Assembly: GCF_003096275.1 (NCBI RefSeq)
Contig: NZ_QENQ01000001.1
Location: 3,742,009 to 3,806,008 of the forward strand
Source of the DNA: Sphingomonas pokkalii
Lineage (GTDB): Bacteria > Pseudomonadota > Alphaproteobacteria > Sphingomonadales > Sphingomonadaceae
Direction: 5' to 3'
DNA: 64,000 bases
Under the pieces are notes generated by a model. The model saw nothing but the letters and a program-made list of their open reading frames with translations, was not told where the DNA came from and searched no databases. The position numbers and the translations under genes are program-made. The stretch's first letter is position 1. Each line of letters starts with the position of its first letter. Positions 47,357 to 54,892 of this stretch are shown here, one piece after another.

Positions 47357-47865
47357 GCGGGCCGCCGGCCCCGCTGATCGTGACCGCATTGTTCGGCAAG
47401 GCGGACCAGGCCTGGTTCGATTCGCTGCGCCGTGCCCATTTCCCGCCCGAGCGGAACCAGCTGGATGCGCACCTGACGCTGTTTCATCACCTGCCGCCTT
47501 CGGTGGCGGAGGAGGTGAAGCACCGGCTGGCGCAGGAAACGTGCGGCATCCGCGCGCTGCAGGCCAGGGTGGGGGGCCTGATGTCGCTCGGCAGGGGCGT
47601 GGCCTATCGAATCGATTCGCCCGAGCTGGTGGCGATTCGCGCCCGGCTGGTGGACGCGTTTGCCGGCCTGCTGACGCCGCAGGACGCCGGGCGCTGGCGC
47701 CCGCATGTGACCATCCAGAACAAGGTGACGCCGGCGCTTGCGAAGGCGCTCCTGGCCGCACTGGAACGCGATTTCCAGCCGCGGCGCGTCGAAATCACCG
47801 GTCTGGCGAGTTGGTGGTATCGCGGTGGCCCCTGGGAATTGCATTCGCGGCATATGTACGCTTGA
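47353..47865 (+). CDS. 2'-5' RNA ligase/2H phosphoesterase family protein
   Basis: A 170-residue protein with the two H-x-T/S-x motifs of the 2H superfamily, HLTLFHH and HVTIQNK, about 105 residues apart. These enzymes hydrolyse cyclic phosphodiesters or join RNA ends. The start is probably the TTG at 47353 overlapping the kup stop (TTGA), or GTG 47379. The presumed partner substrate is unknown, and in most bacteria the family's role is unclear. tRNA-Met follows 57 bases downstream on the same strand. Confidence 0.86.
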   Translation: MSGPPAPLIVTALFGKADQAWFDSLRRAHFPPERNQLDAHLTLFHHLPPSVAEEVKHRLAQETCGIRALQARVGGLMSLGRGVAYRIDSPELVAIRARLVDAFAGLLTPQDAGRWRPHVTIQNKVTPALAKALLAALERDFQPRRVEITGLASWWYRGGPWELHSRHMYA

Positions 47866-47922
47866 CCGCTCGAAAAGTGGACTCTATGTGGCCTGCCTCG
47901 CCCGAACGGGTCGCCTTGGTAG

Positions 47923-47999
47923 GGCGGAGTAGCTCAGTTGGTTAGAGCACGGGAATCATAATCCTGGGGTCGGGGGTTCAAGTCCCTCCTCCGCTACCA
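47923..47999 (+). tRNA. tRNA-Met (anticodon CAT, elongator type)
   Basis: A 77-base cloverleaf with encoded CCA. The acceptor GGCGGAG pairs with CTCCGCT (one G-U), and the D arm contains GCTCAGTTGGTTAGAGC. The anticodon stem CGGGA/TCCTG encloses loop ATCATAA, anticodon CAT. The T arm is GGGGG-TTCAAGT-CCCTC. The paired first base rules out initiator tRNA, and the body resembles elongator Met and not tRNA-Ile2. Confidence 0.93.
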
Positions 48000-48145
48000 C
48001 TTCACTTCCGAAAACCTGACGATCCGGCTGCAATACGGCTTGCAGCCGCGCATGGCATCGTTAAGCATATTCCCGGAAGAGTCACCGGTTCCGAACACGT
48101 TATAAGAAGAACCGGAGAGAGGTCGTCTGAAACGGAGCGCCGTAG

Positions 48146-48283
48146 ATGCGTGCATTGTATGAATTGCCGCCTGAGCAGGTTGAAGGGCGTGGGGTCGATC
48201 CGGCGGCTTCGGGTAGCCTGTTGATCATGGCGGTTGGCACGGTGGTTTTCTGGGCGGGTGTCGTGCTGCTTGTTCTGCGCTGA
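48146..48283 (+). CDS. Small single-helix membrane protein (45 residues)
   Basis: The ATG at 48146 is preceded by ACGGAG at suitable distance. The protein starts MRALYELPPEQVEGRGVDPA and ends with one clear transmembrane helix (LLIMAVGTVVFWAGVVLLVL) before R-stop. An acidic, proline-containing N-terminal half followed by a C-terminal helix suggests an inner-membrane tail-anchored small protein. A TATAAG element at 48101-48106 could be a -10 box. No family is recognised. It lies between tRNA-Met and trxB on the same strand. Confidence 0.6.
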   Translation: MRALYELPPEQVEGRGVDPAASGSLLIMAVGTVVFWAGVVLLVLR

Positions 48284-48419
48284 GTCGCGAATTTCCCTTG
48301 GGGCCCTGGTAGCTTTCCTGTTCCCGCACGGCGTTGCACGACAATCGGGCCACGCCATGTTGCTTCTCGTGGTGCCCTGTCCCTAGAAGCGGCACCGAAA
48401 GATTCGACGGAAAGCACCC

Positions 48420-49391
48420 ATGACTGCAACCCACTCCACCCGCATGTTGATCCTGGGCTCTGGCCCAGCCGGCCTTTCGGCCGCCATTTATGGCGCGCGC
48501 GCCGGGCTCGCGCCCATCGTCGTGCAGGGCATCCAGCCCGGCGGCCAGCTGATGACCACGACCGATGTGGAGAACTATCCCGGCTTCCGCGAAGTGATCC
48601 AGGGGCCTTGGCTGATGCAGGAGATGCAGGCGCAGGCGGAACATGTCGGTGCGCAGATGATGTGGGACACGATCGTCGAGGTCGATGTAAGCCAGCGCCC
48701 GTTCCGCATGGTGGGCGATAGCGGCACTGTCTATCTGGGCGACGTGCTGGTGATCGCCACCGGCGCGCAGGCCCGCTGGCTGGGCCTCGATTCGGAAGAG
48801 CTGTTGAAGGGCAAGGGCGTGAGTGCCTGCGCGACCTGCGACGGCTTTTTCTTCCGCGGCAAGAAGGTGGCGGTGATCGGCGGCGGCAATACCGCCGTCG
48901 AGGAAGCGTTGTACCTGACCAACCACAGCCATGACGTGACGCTGATCCACCGCCGCGACACCCTGCGCGCCGAAAAGATCCTGCAGCAGCGGCTTCTCGC
49001 CAATGAGCGGATCAACGTGCTGTGGAACAAGCAGGTCGAGCGCTTCATCGGCGGGGGGCAGCCCGAGGGGCTTGTCGCGATCGAACTGAAGGACACGGTG
49101 ACGGGCGAGCTTTCGACGCTGGAGGTCGATGGCGGGTTCGTCGCGATCGGGCATCATCCGGCGACCGAGCTGTTCCGCGGACATATCGCGCTCGACAGCG
49201 ATGGCTATATCGAAGTGGAGAAGGGCACCACGCGCACCAGCGTGCCCGGCGTGTTCGCTTGCGGCGACGTGATGGACAAGCAGTATCGCCAGGCGATCAC
49301 GGCGGCCGGCACCGGTTGCATGGCGGCGCTCGATGCGGAGCGCTTCCTTGCCGAGGCCGATTTCGAGACGGTCGCCCAGGCCGCCGAATAG
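48420..49391 (+). CDS. trxB: Thioredoxin reductase
   Basis: A 323-residue flavoprotein that transfers electrons from NADPH to thioredoxin in the cytosol. The FAD-binding LILGSGPAGLSAAIYGARAG is at the N-terminus and the redox-active ACATCDGFFF (Cys137, Cys140) in the middle. The NADPH-binding VAVIGGGNTAVEEALYL precedes the second dinucleotide region. GVFACGDVMDKQYRQAITAA completes the FAD site. The length is normal. The stop is three bases from the end of the convergent hydrolase gene. Confidence 0.97.
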   Translation: MTATHSTRMLILGSGPAGLSAAIYGARAGLAPIVVQGIQPGGQLMTTTDVENYPGFREVIQGPWLMQEMQAQAEHVGAQMMWDTIVEVDVSQRPFRMVGDSGTVYLGDVLVIATGAQARWLGLDSEELLKGKGVSACATCDGFFFRGKKVAVIGGGNTAVEEALYLTNHSHDVTLIHRRDTLRAEKILQQRLLANERINVLWNKQVERFIGGGQPEGLVAIELKDTVTGELSTLEVDGGFVAIGHHPATELFRGHIALDSDGYIEVEKGTTRTSVPGVFACGDVMDKQYRQAITAAGTGCMAALDAERFLAEADFETVAQAAE

Positions 49392-49394
49392 CGG

Positions 49395-50132
49395 CTATTC
49401 GGCGAGCGTTTCCAGGATCCGTTCGTAGAGCCAGGCTTTGTCGCTCGTGCCGGCAAAGCTGTGGCTGGCCGTGTTGAACTGCTTGCGCCGGATGCGGGCG
49501 CCGAGCGCGGCGAAGGCCGGGCGATGCAGCACATCGGCAAAGGCGGAACCAACGGGGTCGCGCGTCGCCAGCAGCACCGTGATCGGCATTTCGGCAGCGG
49601 CCAGCGCTTCGGCGACCCGAGCCAGCAGGCCGGGTTCTGCATCCTCGCGCCGCCCGCCAATCCTTCCGATCATCTGGCGCATCCAGCCCCGCGAATCGCC
49701 GGGATCGACGGCGTCTGCCCTTGCGGTTTTCGCGGCTGGCTTGATCAACGGATTCGCCAGCACCAGGGCATCGATCCGGGCCTCGGCGTGGAAGAGTGCC
49801 AGCGCCGTCGCACCATCGCCATTGCCGAACGCGACCACGCGGCGCAGCGATGCCTCGCGCCGAAAGGTCCTGGCGGCGGCAGCGATATCGTCGGCGCTGC
49901 CTTCGAAGCCCATGTTGACCCCGCTCGAATCGCCGACGCCGCGGCGATCGAAGCGAAAGACCGGGAATCCCGCCGCCGCGATACGATGGGCCAGAAGCGA
50001 CATGCTGCGATGCGGCCCCGCGCGGACCTGATTGCCGCCGGATACGATGAGCAGCCCCGTCTGGCCGGCCGCCCCATCCAGCGCACCCACCAGCATGTCA
50101 CCGAGGCAGGGGAAGGCGATCAGGCTTCGCAC
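49395..50132 (-). CDS. Exosortase A system-associated hydrolase 1-like alpha/beta hydrolase
   Basis: A 245-residue alpha/beta-hydrolase-fold protein resembling the 'hydrolase 1' of XrtA/PEP-CTERM loci. Recognisable parts are the N-terminal IAFPCLGDMLVGALDGAAG, GNQVRAGPHRSM, FRFDRRGVGDSSG and a C-terminal His region (TASHSFAG). The nucleophile elbow, normally G-x-S/C-x-G, reads FGNGDGATAL, so no Ser or Cys nucleophile is at the expected place; activity is doubtful. It is the last gene of a minus-strand operon (ACP, hydrolase 2, hydrolase 1), overlapping hydrolase 2 by 13 bases. Confidence 0.78.
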   Translation of the reverse strand: MRSLIAFPCLGDMLVGALDGAAGQTGLLIVSGGNQVRAGPHRSMSLLAHRIAAAGFPVFRFDRRGVGDSSGVNMGFEGSADDIAAAARTFRREASLRRVVAFGNGDGATALALFHAEARIDALVLANPLIKPAAKTARADAVDPGDSRGWMRQMIGRIGGRREDAEPGLLARVAEALAAAEMPITVLLATRDPVGSAFADVLHRPAFAALGARIRRKQFNTASHSFAGTSDKAWLYERILETLAE

Positions 50133-50758
50133 GCTCGCACCCAGGCAGCGATATCGTCCGCTAGCAACGCTGCGAGAACCAGGTCATTCTCCGGTTCGGG
50201 CTGCCGCCATAATGCGGTGCCGGGCACGGCGTGGTCGCAAGGCCGAAGATCGGTATCCAGCCGCACGGTACGTGCCGCTTCGATATGGCATTCCGGTAAC
50301 TCTTCCAGAAACGCGTCCGGCAGGCGATGGCCGCCATAGCCCGGCATGTCGTCTGCCCGATGCAGGCGCTGGAGCGCGCGGAACAGTTCCGCGCCCGTCT
50401 GTGGCGCGAAGTGCCAGCGTCGACGGATCACCACCGTGCCGTCGAGCAGGGCGCCGCTGCGAAGCGCGAGCGAATAGGCGCGCTTTCCCGCGGTCCGCGC
50501 CGCCGCGGCGAACGCGGCGCGCAGATCGGAAATCGCGATCCGATCGGTGGGAACCAGACTGTCGCCGGTCCCTGGCAGTTCGGGTAGCACGCCGGCAATG
50601 CCCTGTTCCGCCAGCGCACGGAGGATGGAGACGACGAACGCGCGGGTGCGGTTCGCCTCCTCGAACAGCGGCAATGCCGCTACGACGACCGGGCCGCTGC
50701 CTGGCCCGAAGCGCAGCATCGCTTCGCGGCCGCCAGCCCAGTCATAGGGTTCGATCAC
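50120..50758 (-). CDS. Exosortase A system-associated hydrolase 2-like protein
   Basis: A 212-residue protein with the start and middle of the XrtA-associated hydrolase 2 group: PVVVAALPLFEEANRTRAFV and GVLPELPGTGDS. The region where the nucleophile elbow would be reads YSLALRSGALLDG, without a G-x-S-x-G motif. It may be a non-catalytic alpha/beta fold or use other residues. The ATG overlaps the ACP stop by four bases, and its end overlaps hydrolase 1. The family is found only beside exosortase A-type exopolysaccharide genes, which gives the context; the reaction is unknown. Confidence 0.72.
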   Translation of the reverse strand: MIEPYDWAGGREAMLRFGPGSGPVVVAALPLFEEANRTRAFVVSILRALAEQGIAGVLPELPGTGDSLVPTDRIAISDLRAAFAAAARTAGKRAYSLALRSGALLDGTVVIRRRWHFAPQTGAELFRALQRLHRADDMPGYGGHRLPDAFLEELPECHIEAARTVRLDTDLRPCDHAVPGTALWRQPEPENDLVLAALLADDIAAWVRACEA

Positions 50759-51012
50759 CCCAAGGCCTTCTGCGTCGCGAAGCGGGTGAGCGCGCCGAAG
50801 CTTTCCAGCATCTCGCCATCCACCTCGTCATCCTCGATCAGGATGCCCAGGCGATCCTCCATTTCCGTGAGCACGCCGGCCACGGCGAGCGAATCGAGCT
50901 CCGGCAGGGCACCGAACAGCGGCGTTTCCGCGTCGAACGTGGCGACGCGATCTTCGCTCAATCCCAGCACGTCGCGCAGCACATCGCGAACGGTGTTTTC
51001 GACTTCGGACAT
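50755..51012 (-). CDS. Acyl carrier protein, XrtA-associated
   Basis: An 85-residue acidic four-helix carrier protein. The phosphopantetheine attachment serine is Ser41 in LPELDSLAVAG, the D-S-L motif. The start at 51012 (MSEVENTVRDVLRDVLGLSE) is clear; longer frames upstream are non-coding. It is first in the minus-strand ACP-hydrolase 2-hydrolase 1 operon and divergent from the acyl-CoA ligase that presumably loads or uses it. In XrtA loci this trio (ACP, ligase, decarboxylase) is thought to make a modified acyl or amino-acid-derived group for the polysaccharide. Confidence 0.92.
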   Translation of the reverse strand: MSEVENTVRDVLRDVLGLSEDRVATFDAETPLFGALPELDSLAVAGVLTEMEDRLGILIEDDEVDGEMLESFGALTRFATQKALG

Positions 51013-51088
51013 GCCTTCAGGCCGCAATGGGGATCCCCTGCAAGATTTTTGCGCTTCCGTAAGGCTTGGCGGCGGCGCTGCCAAGACT

Positions 51089-52588
51089 ATGGGTGACGAC
51101 ATGATCGCACTGGACCCTGCACCCCATCTTATAGACGCGCTGCCGCTTCGCGGCGCGCCGGATGCCATCGCTCTGGCAGATAAGGTCGGCATGATGCGCT
51201 TCGCCGAGCTGGAGGCGGCGGTTGGAAGTATCGCATATGGGATCGCGGCGCGGGGCTGGGCGCCGGGCGAGCGCGTGGCCAGTTGGCTGCCGAAGACGCG
51301 CGCTGCCTGCCTTTTGCCGCTCGCCGCGCCACGCGCGGGCATGGTGCATGTGCCGATCAATCCGGTACTGAAACGCGCGCAGGTGGCGCATATCCTGCAA
51401 GACAGCGGCGCCCGGATGCTCGTCACGCAGGCTTCGCGGCTTGCGGCGCTCGAACCCGGCGATGTACCAGCCGGCTGCACTGTCGTTATCGAGGAGGAAC
51501 TGGCAGGCAGCGACGCGATGCCCCCGGCCAGCGGCGATCCTGCGGCGCTGGCGGCGATCCTTTATACATCGGGCTCGACCGGGCGCCCCAAGGGGGTGAT
51601 GCTCTCTCACGCCAATCTCTGGCTTGGCGCGGTAAGCGTCGCCCATTATCTGAAAATCGCCCCGCAGGATCGGGTGCTGGGCGTCTTGCCGCTCAGCTTC
51701 GATTACGGCCAGAATCAGCTGTTTTCGAGCTGGGTGGCGGGGGCGTCGATCGTGCCGCTCGATTATCTGACGGCGCGCGACGTGGTGAAGGCAGTTGAGC
51801 GGTTCGACATTACGACCTTGGCCGGTGTACCGCCGCTTTGGGTCCAGTTGCTCGAAACGGCATGGCCGGCCGAAACGGCGGCGCGGTTGCGCCGGTTGAC
51901 CAATTCCGGCGGTGCGCTCACCCCCGCGATGGTGCGGGCGTTGCGGCAGCAGTTTCCCGCTGCCGAACTGTTCGCGATGTATGGCCTCACCGAAGCGTTT
52001 CGATCGACCTATCTCGATCCTGCCCTGATCGATGCGCATCCGGATTCGATCGGACGGGCGATCCCTTTCGCCGAAATTCTGGTGGTGGATGCGGCCGGGC
52101 GACGGGCTTCGCAGGGCGAACTCGTCCATGCCGGGCCGTTGGTCGCGCAGGGTTATTGGCGAGATCCCGAACGAACGGCGTTGCGGTTTCGGCCGGCGCC
52201 CGAATCGTCGGCCTATGGCGGTATCGCGGTCTGGTCGGGGGATAGGGTGACGGAGGATGCGGACGGCCTGCTGCGATTCGTGGGACGAGAGGATGAGATG
52301 ATAAAATCCTCCGGCAACCGGATCAGCCCCACCGAGATCGAGGAAGCGGTATTGGCGGGAGGCGAAACGAGCGAAGCGGCAGCCTTCGGCATCCCCGATG
52401 CCCGCTTGGGCCACGCGATCCTGGTGGTGGCGCGGGGCGATGGGAGCGGCGAAGCGGCGCTGCGCGAGCGGCTACGCCGAGAATTGCCGATCTTCCAGCA
52501 ACCGGCCCGATATCTTTGGCGGGAGAGCTTGCCGCGCAACGCCAACGGCAAGTTGGACCGCGCGGCGTTGAAGGCGGAACTGCTATGA
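51089..52588 (+). CDS. Acyl-CoA ligase (AMP-forming), exosortase A system-associated
   Basis: A 499-residue adenylate-forming enzyme. The P-loop-like A3 motif is ILYTSGSTGRPKGVMLSH. The A5 motif is MYGLTEAFRSTYLDP, the form seen in XrtA-associated ligases. The A8 hinge appears as GREDEMIKSSGNRISPTEIE. The catalytic lysine lies in LPRNANGKLDRAAL. It likely activates a carboxylic acid and passes it to the divergent ACP. The start is ATG 51089 or 51101; no strong ribosome binding site is visible. Its stop overlaps the decarboxylase start (ATGA). Confidence 0.93.
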   Translation: MGDDMIALDPAPHLIDALPLRGAPDAIALADKVGMMRFAELEAAVGSIAYGIAARGWAPGERVASWLPKTRAACLLPLAAPRAGMVHVPINPVLKRAQVAHILQDSGARMLVTQASRLAALEPGDVPAGCTVVIEEELAGSDAMPPASGDPAALAAILYTSGSTGRPKGVMLSHANLWLGAVSVAHYLKIAPQDRVLGVLPLSFDYGQNQLFSSWVAGASIVPLDYLTARDVVKAVERFDITTLAGVPPLWVQLLETAWPAETAARLRRLTNSGGALTPAMVRALRQQFPAAELFAMYGLTEAFRSTYLDPALIDAHPDSIGRAIPFAEILVVDAAGRRASQGELVHAGPLVAQGYWRDPERTALRFRPAPESSAYGGIAVWSGDRVTEDADGLLRFVGREDEMIKSSGNRISPTEIEEAVLAGGETSEAAAFGIPDARLGHAILVVARGDGSGEAALRERLRRELPIFQQPARYLWRESLPRNANGKLDRAALKAELL

Positions 52589-53805
52589 ACGCGAAACCGA
52601 TCGGCCCGATACCGGCCGACTATGCCGGCGGGCCGCAACTGATCGTTGGCGGCCGTAGCGCGGCGGACTGGGCAGCGGCGGGGACGCCGCTCTACCTCTA
52701 TGACGGGCCGGCGATCGCGGCACGGATCGCACGGTTCCGCGCGGCCTTCCCGTCGCAGGTGGTGCTGCATTATGCGATCAAGGCCAATCCCTTTCCCCCG
52801 CTGATCGCGGCGATCGCGCCGCTGGTCGACGGCATCGACGTGGCCTCGGCCGGGGAAATGGCGCGCGCGCTGGCGGCGGTGCCGCCGGACGCGATCAGCT
52901 TTGCCGGCCCCGGCAAGCGCGACGCAGAGCTGGCGGCGGCGATTTCCGCTGGGGTGACGCTCAATCTCGAATCGGAAGGCGAGTGTGCGCGCGCGCTGGC
53001 GACCGGCGCGCGGCTGGGAATCGTCCCCCGGTTGGCAGTGCGCGTGAACCCCGATTTCGAACTTCGTGGATCGGGGATGAAGATGGGCGGGCGTGCATCG
53101 CCGTTCGGGGTGGATGCGGTACGCGTGCCGGCGCTGGTGCGACATATCCTTGCCGCGGGCGCCGATTGGCGGGGCTTTCATATCTACACCGGGTCGCAGG
53201 CGCTGTCCGCGGAGGCTGTGATCGAGATGCAGGGAGCGACGGTCGCGCTCGCCGCCCGGCTGGCGGACGAGATCGGCGCATGTCCGCCGCTCGTCAACCT
53301 GGGCGGCGGGTTCGGCATTCCCTACTTTCCCGGCGATATCCCGCTCGACATCGCGGCGGTGGGCGCGGCGCTGGCGTCGGCGCTGCGCGGCTTGGAGACG
53401 CACTACGCGATCGAACTCGGCCGCTGGCTGGTGGGAGAGGCCGGCATCTACCTGGCGCGCGTGATCGATCGCAAGGAAAGCCAGGGGGAGACGTTCCTCA
53501 TTGTCGATGGAGGACTGAACCATCATCTGGCCGCCACGGGCAACTTCGGAACGGTGGTGCGGCGCAACTACCCGGTCGCCGTGGCACACCGGATGCAGGA
53601 CGCGCCGGAAGAGATTGTGAACATTGTCGGGCCGCTCTGCACGCCGCTGGATCGGCTGGCGGATCGCGTTGCCTTGCCGCGAGCGGAGGTGGGCGATCTG
53701 ATCGCGATCTTCGCATCCGGGGCCTATGGCGCGACCGCGAGCCCGCAGGCATTTCTGGGCCATCCTCCCGTCTGCGAAACGCTCGCCGCGCAGGCGCCGG
53801 TCTGA
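52585..53805 (+). CDS. PLP-dependent fold-III decarboxylase, exosortase A system-associated
   Basis: A 406-residue enzyme of the diaminopimelate/ornithine decarboxylase (alanine racemase fold) type. The PLP-binding lysine is in LHYAIKANPFPP. The phosphate-binding glycine loop is NLGGGFGIPYF, and the C-terminal dimer-interface motif is GPLCTPLD with the Cys that acts on substrate across the interface. It would decarboxylate an amino acid, perhaps making an amine for the polysaccharide; the substrate is not known. It is coupled to the ligase by a four-base overlap, and the ATPase starts nine bases after its stop. Confidence 0.93.
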   Translation: MNAKPIGPIPADYAGGPQLIVGGRSAADWAAAGTPLYLYDGPAIAARIARFRAAFPSQVVLHYAIKANPFPPLIAAIAPLVDGIDVASAGEMARALAAVPPDAISFAGPGKRDAELAAAISAGVTLNLESEGECARALATGARLGIVPRLAVRVNPDFELRGSGMKMGGRASPFGVDAVRVPALVRHILAAGADWRGFHIYTGSQALSAEAVIEMQGATVALAARLADEIGACPPLVNLGGGFGIPYFPGDIPLDIAAVGAALASALRGLETHYAIELGRWLVGEAGIYLARVIDRKESQGETFLIVDGGLNHHLAATGNFGTVVRRNYPVAVAHRMQDAPEEIVNIVGPLCTPLDRLADRVALPRAEVGDLIAIFASGAYGATASPQAFLGHPPVCETLAAQAPV

Positions 53806-53813
53806 AGGGCGCC

Positions 53814-54719
53814 ATGCACGACGACTATTACGGACTGCGCGAGCCGGCGTTCCAGCACGCGCCGGATCCCCGCTTCTGGTTCGAGACGGCGGCCCATGGC
53901 CGGGCGATCACGCGGTTACGCCAGGCGGTGGAACAAGGGAAAGGCGTGGTCGTCGTTACCGGCGATGTCGGTATGGGCAAGACGATCTTGATGCGGCGTC
54001 TGGCCGGCGAGATCGATGTTGGACGGCACCGCGTGCACCAGATCGCTGGCGGGGCGCTGCAGGTGGAAGGGCTGCTCCGCCTGGCGGCGCCGCCTTCGGG
54101 CCGGCAAGGCGGGCGCACGCTCCTGCTGATCGACGATGCGGACGCATTGTCCCCCGATTGCCGGGAGATACTGTCGCAGGTTTCGGCCCAGCCGGATCGT
54201 TCGCCGGTTCAGCTGTTCCTGTTCGGCGCGCGGGAACAGCCCGGCGGTAGCGTCCGCCGGCCCGCCACCGTGCAGCTTTCCGCGCTGGCGGAGGAGGAAG
54301 TCGAACCCTATCTCCGCCACCGCCTCTACCGCGCTGGCGGGCAGGGCCGGCCCGGCTTCACCGACGAGGCGTGTCGGGCGCTGCACCGGCTTGCCGGGGG
54401 CGTCCCGCGGGGGCTGAACCAGATCGTGGCGCGATTGCTGCGGCACGGCGCCGCCGCACAGATCGACATGTTCGGCGCGCCGGACGTGGCGGCGGCGATC
54501 GAGGAGATGGCGGCCGACATCGCCTCCGGCGCGTCGGCTGCCCCGGCCGACGCCGGGGAACTGCGCGCGCTTTCCGAAAGGGTGGCCGAGCTGGAGGACC
54601 AGTTGTGCACACAGCAGCAAAAGCTTCGGCAGGTGATGCAGGTGCTGGTCGACTGGCTGGAGCAGGATGAGGAACGTCGCACGATCGGGCTGCAAGCGCT
54701 GCGCGACACGCTGCTCTGA
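53814..54719 (+). CDS. XrtA-associated AAA ATPase (ExeA-like)
   Basis: 301 residues. The opening MHDDYYGLREPAFQHAPDPR is the standard 'YGL.E.PF...PDP' start of ExeA/XrtA ATPases. Walker A is TGDVGMGKT and Walker B TLLLIDDADAL. An arginine-finger-containing lid follows (LRHRLYRAGG, then LHRLAGGVPRGLNQIV). The C-terminus ends in a coiled coil (about residues 245-285). The family accompanies exosortase A exopolysaccharide genes and probably energises assembly or length control. It follows the decarboxylase by eight bases. Confidence 0.92.
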   Translation: MHDDYYGLREPAFQHAPDPRFWFETAAHGRAITRLRQAVEQGKGVVVVTGDVGMGKTILMRRLAGEIDVGRHRVHQIAGGALQVEGLLRLAAPPSGRQGGRTLLLIDDADALSPDCREILSQVSAQPDRSPVQLFLFGAREQPGGSVRRPATVQLSALAEEEVEPYLRHRLYRAGGQGRPGFTDEACRALHRLAGGVPRGLNQIVARLLRHGAAAQIDMFGAPDVAAAIEEMAADIASGASAAPADAGELRALSERVAELEDQLCTQQQKLRQVMQVLVDWLEQDEERRTIGLQALRDTLL

Positions 54720-54892
54720 GCTAATTCCGGGTCTTCTACCGCGCGCCGACGCCGCTGGGGCGCAGGGCGGGCCGTGCGGGGTGGCGCAGCGCAGGCTTGC
54801 TTGGTAGCGGCCGTCGCGATGTCGACGGGGAAGTACCAGGGTCTGCTGCGCGATGCGCATGGTCGTTACCAGGTGAGGGATGCGCGCCGCTG
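54720..54892 (+). other. Short gap between XrtA ATPase and amidotransferase-like gene
   Basis: 173 bases with no separate gene. The amidotransferase-like frame is open through the last 96 bases but has no family sequence before 54893. A GTGAGGG-like element lies rather far (about 14 bases) from the ATG, so an alternative upstream start cannot be excluded. Confidence 0.45.

Noticed and set aside
47923..47999. tRNA-Ile2 (lysidine-modified CAT) or initiator tRNA reading
   Set aside because: Acceptor and anticodon stems match elongator tRNA-Met, and the first base pair is formed, unlike initiator tRNA.
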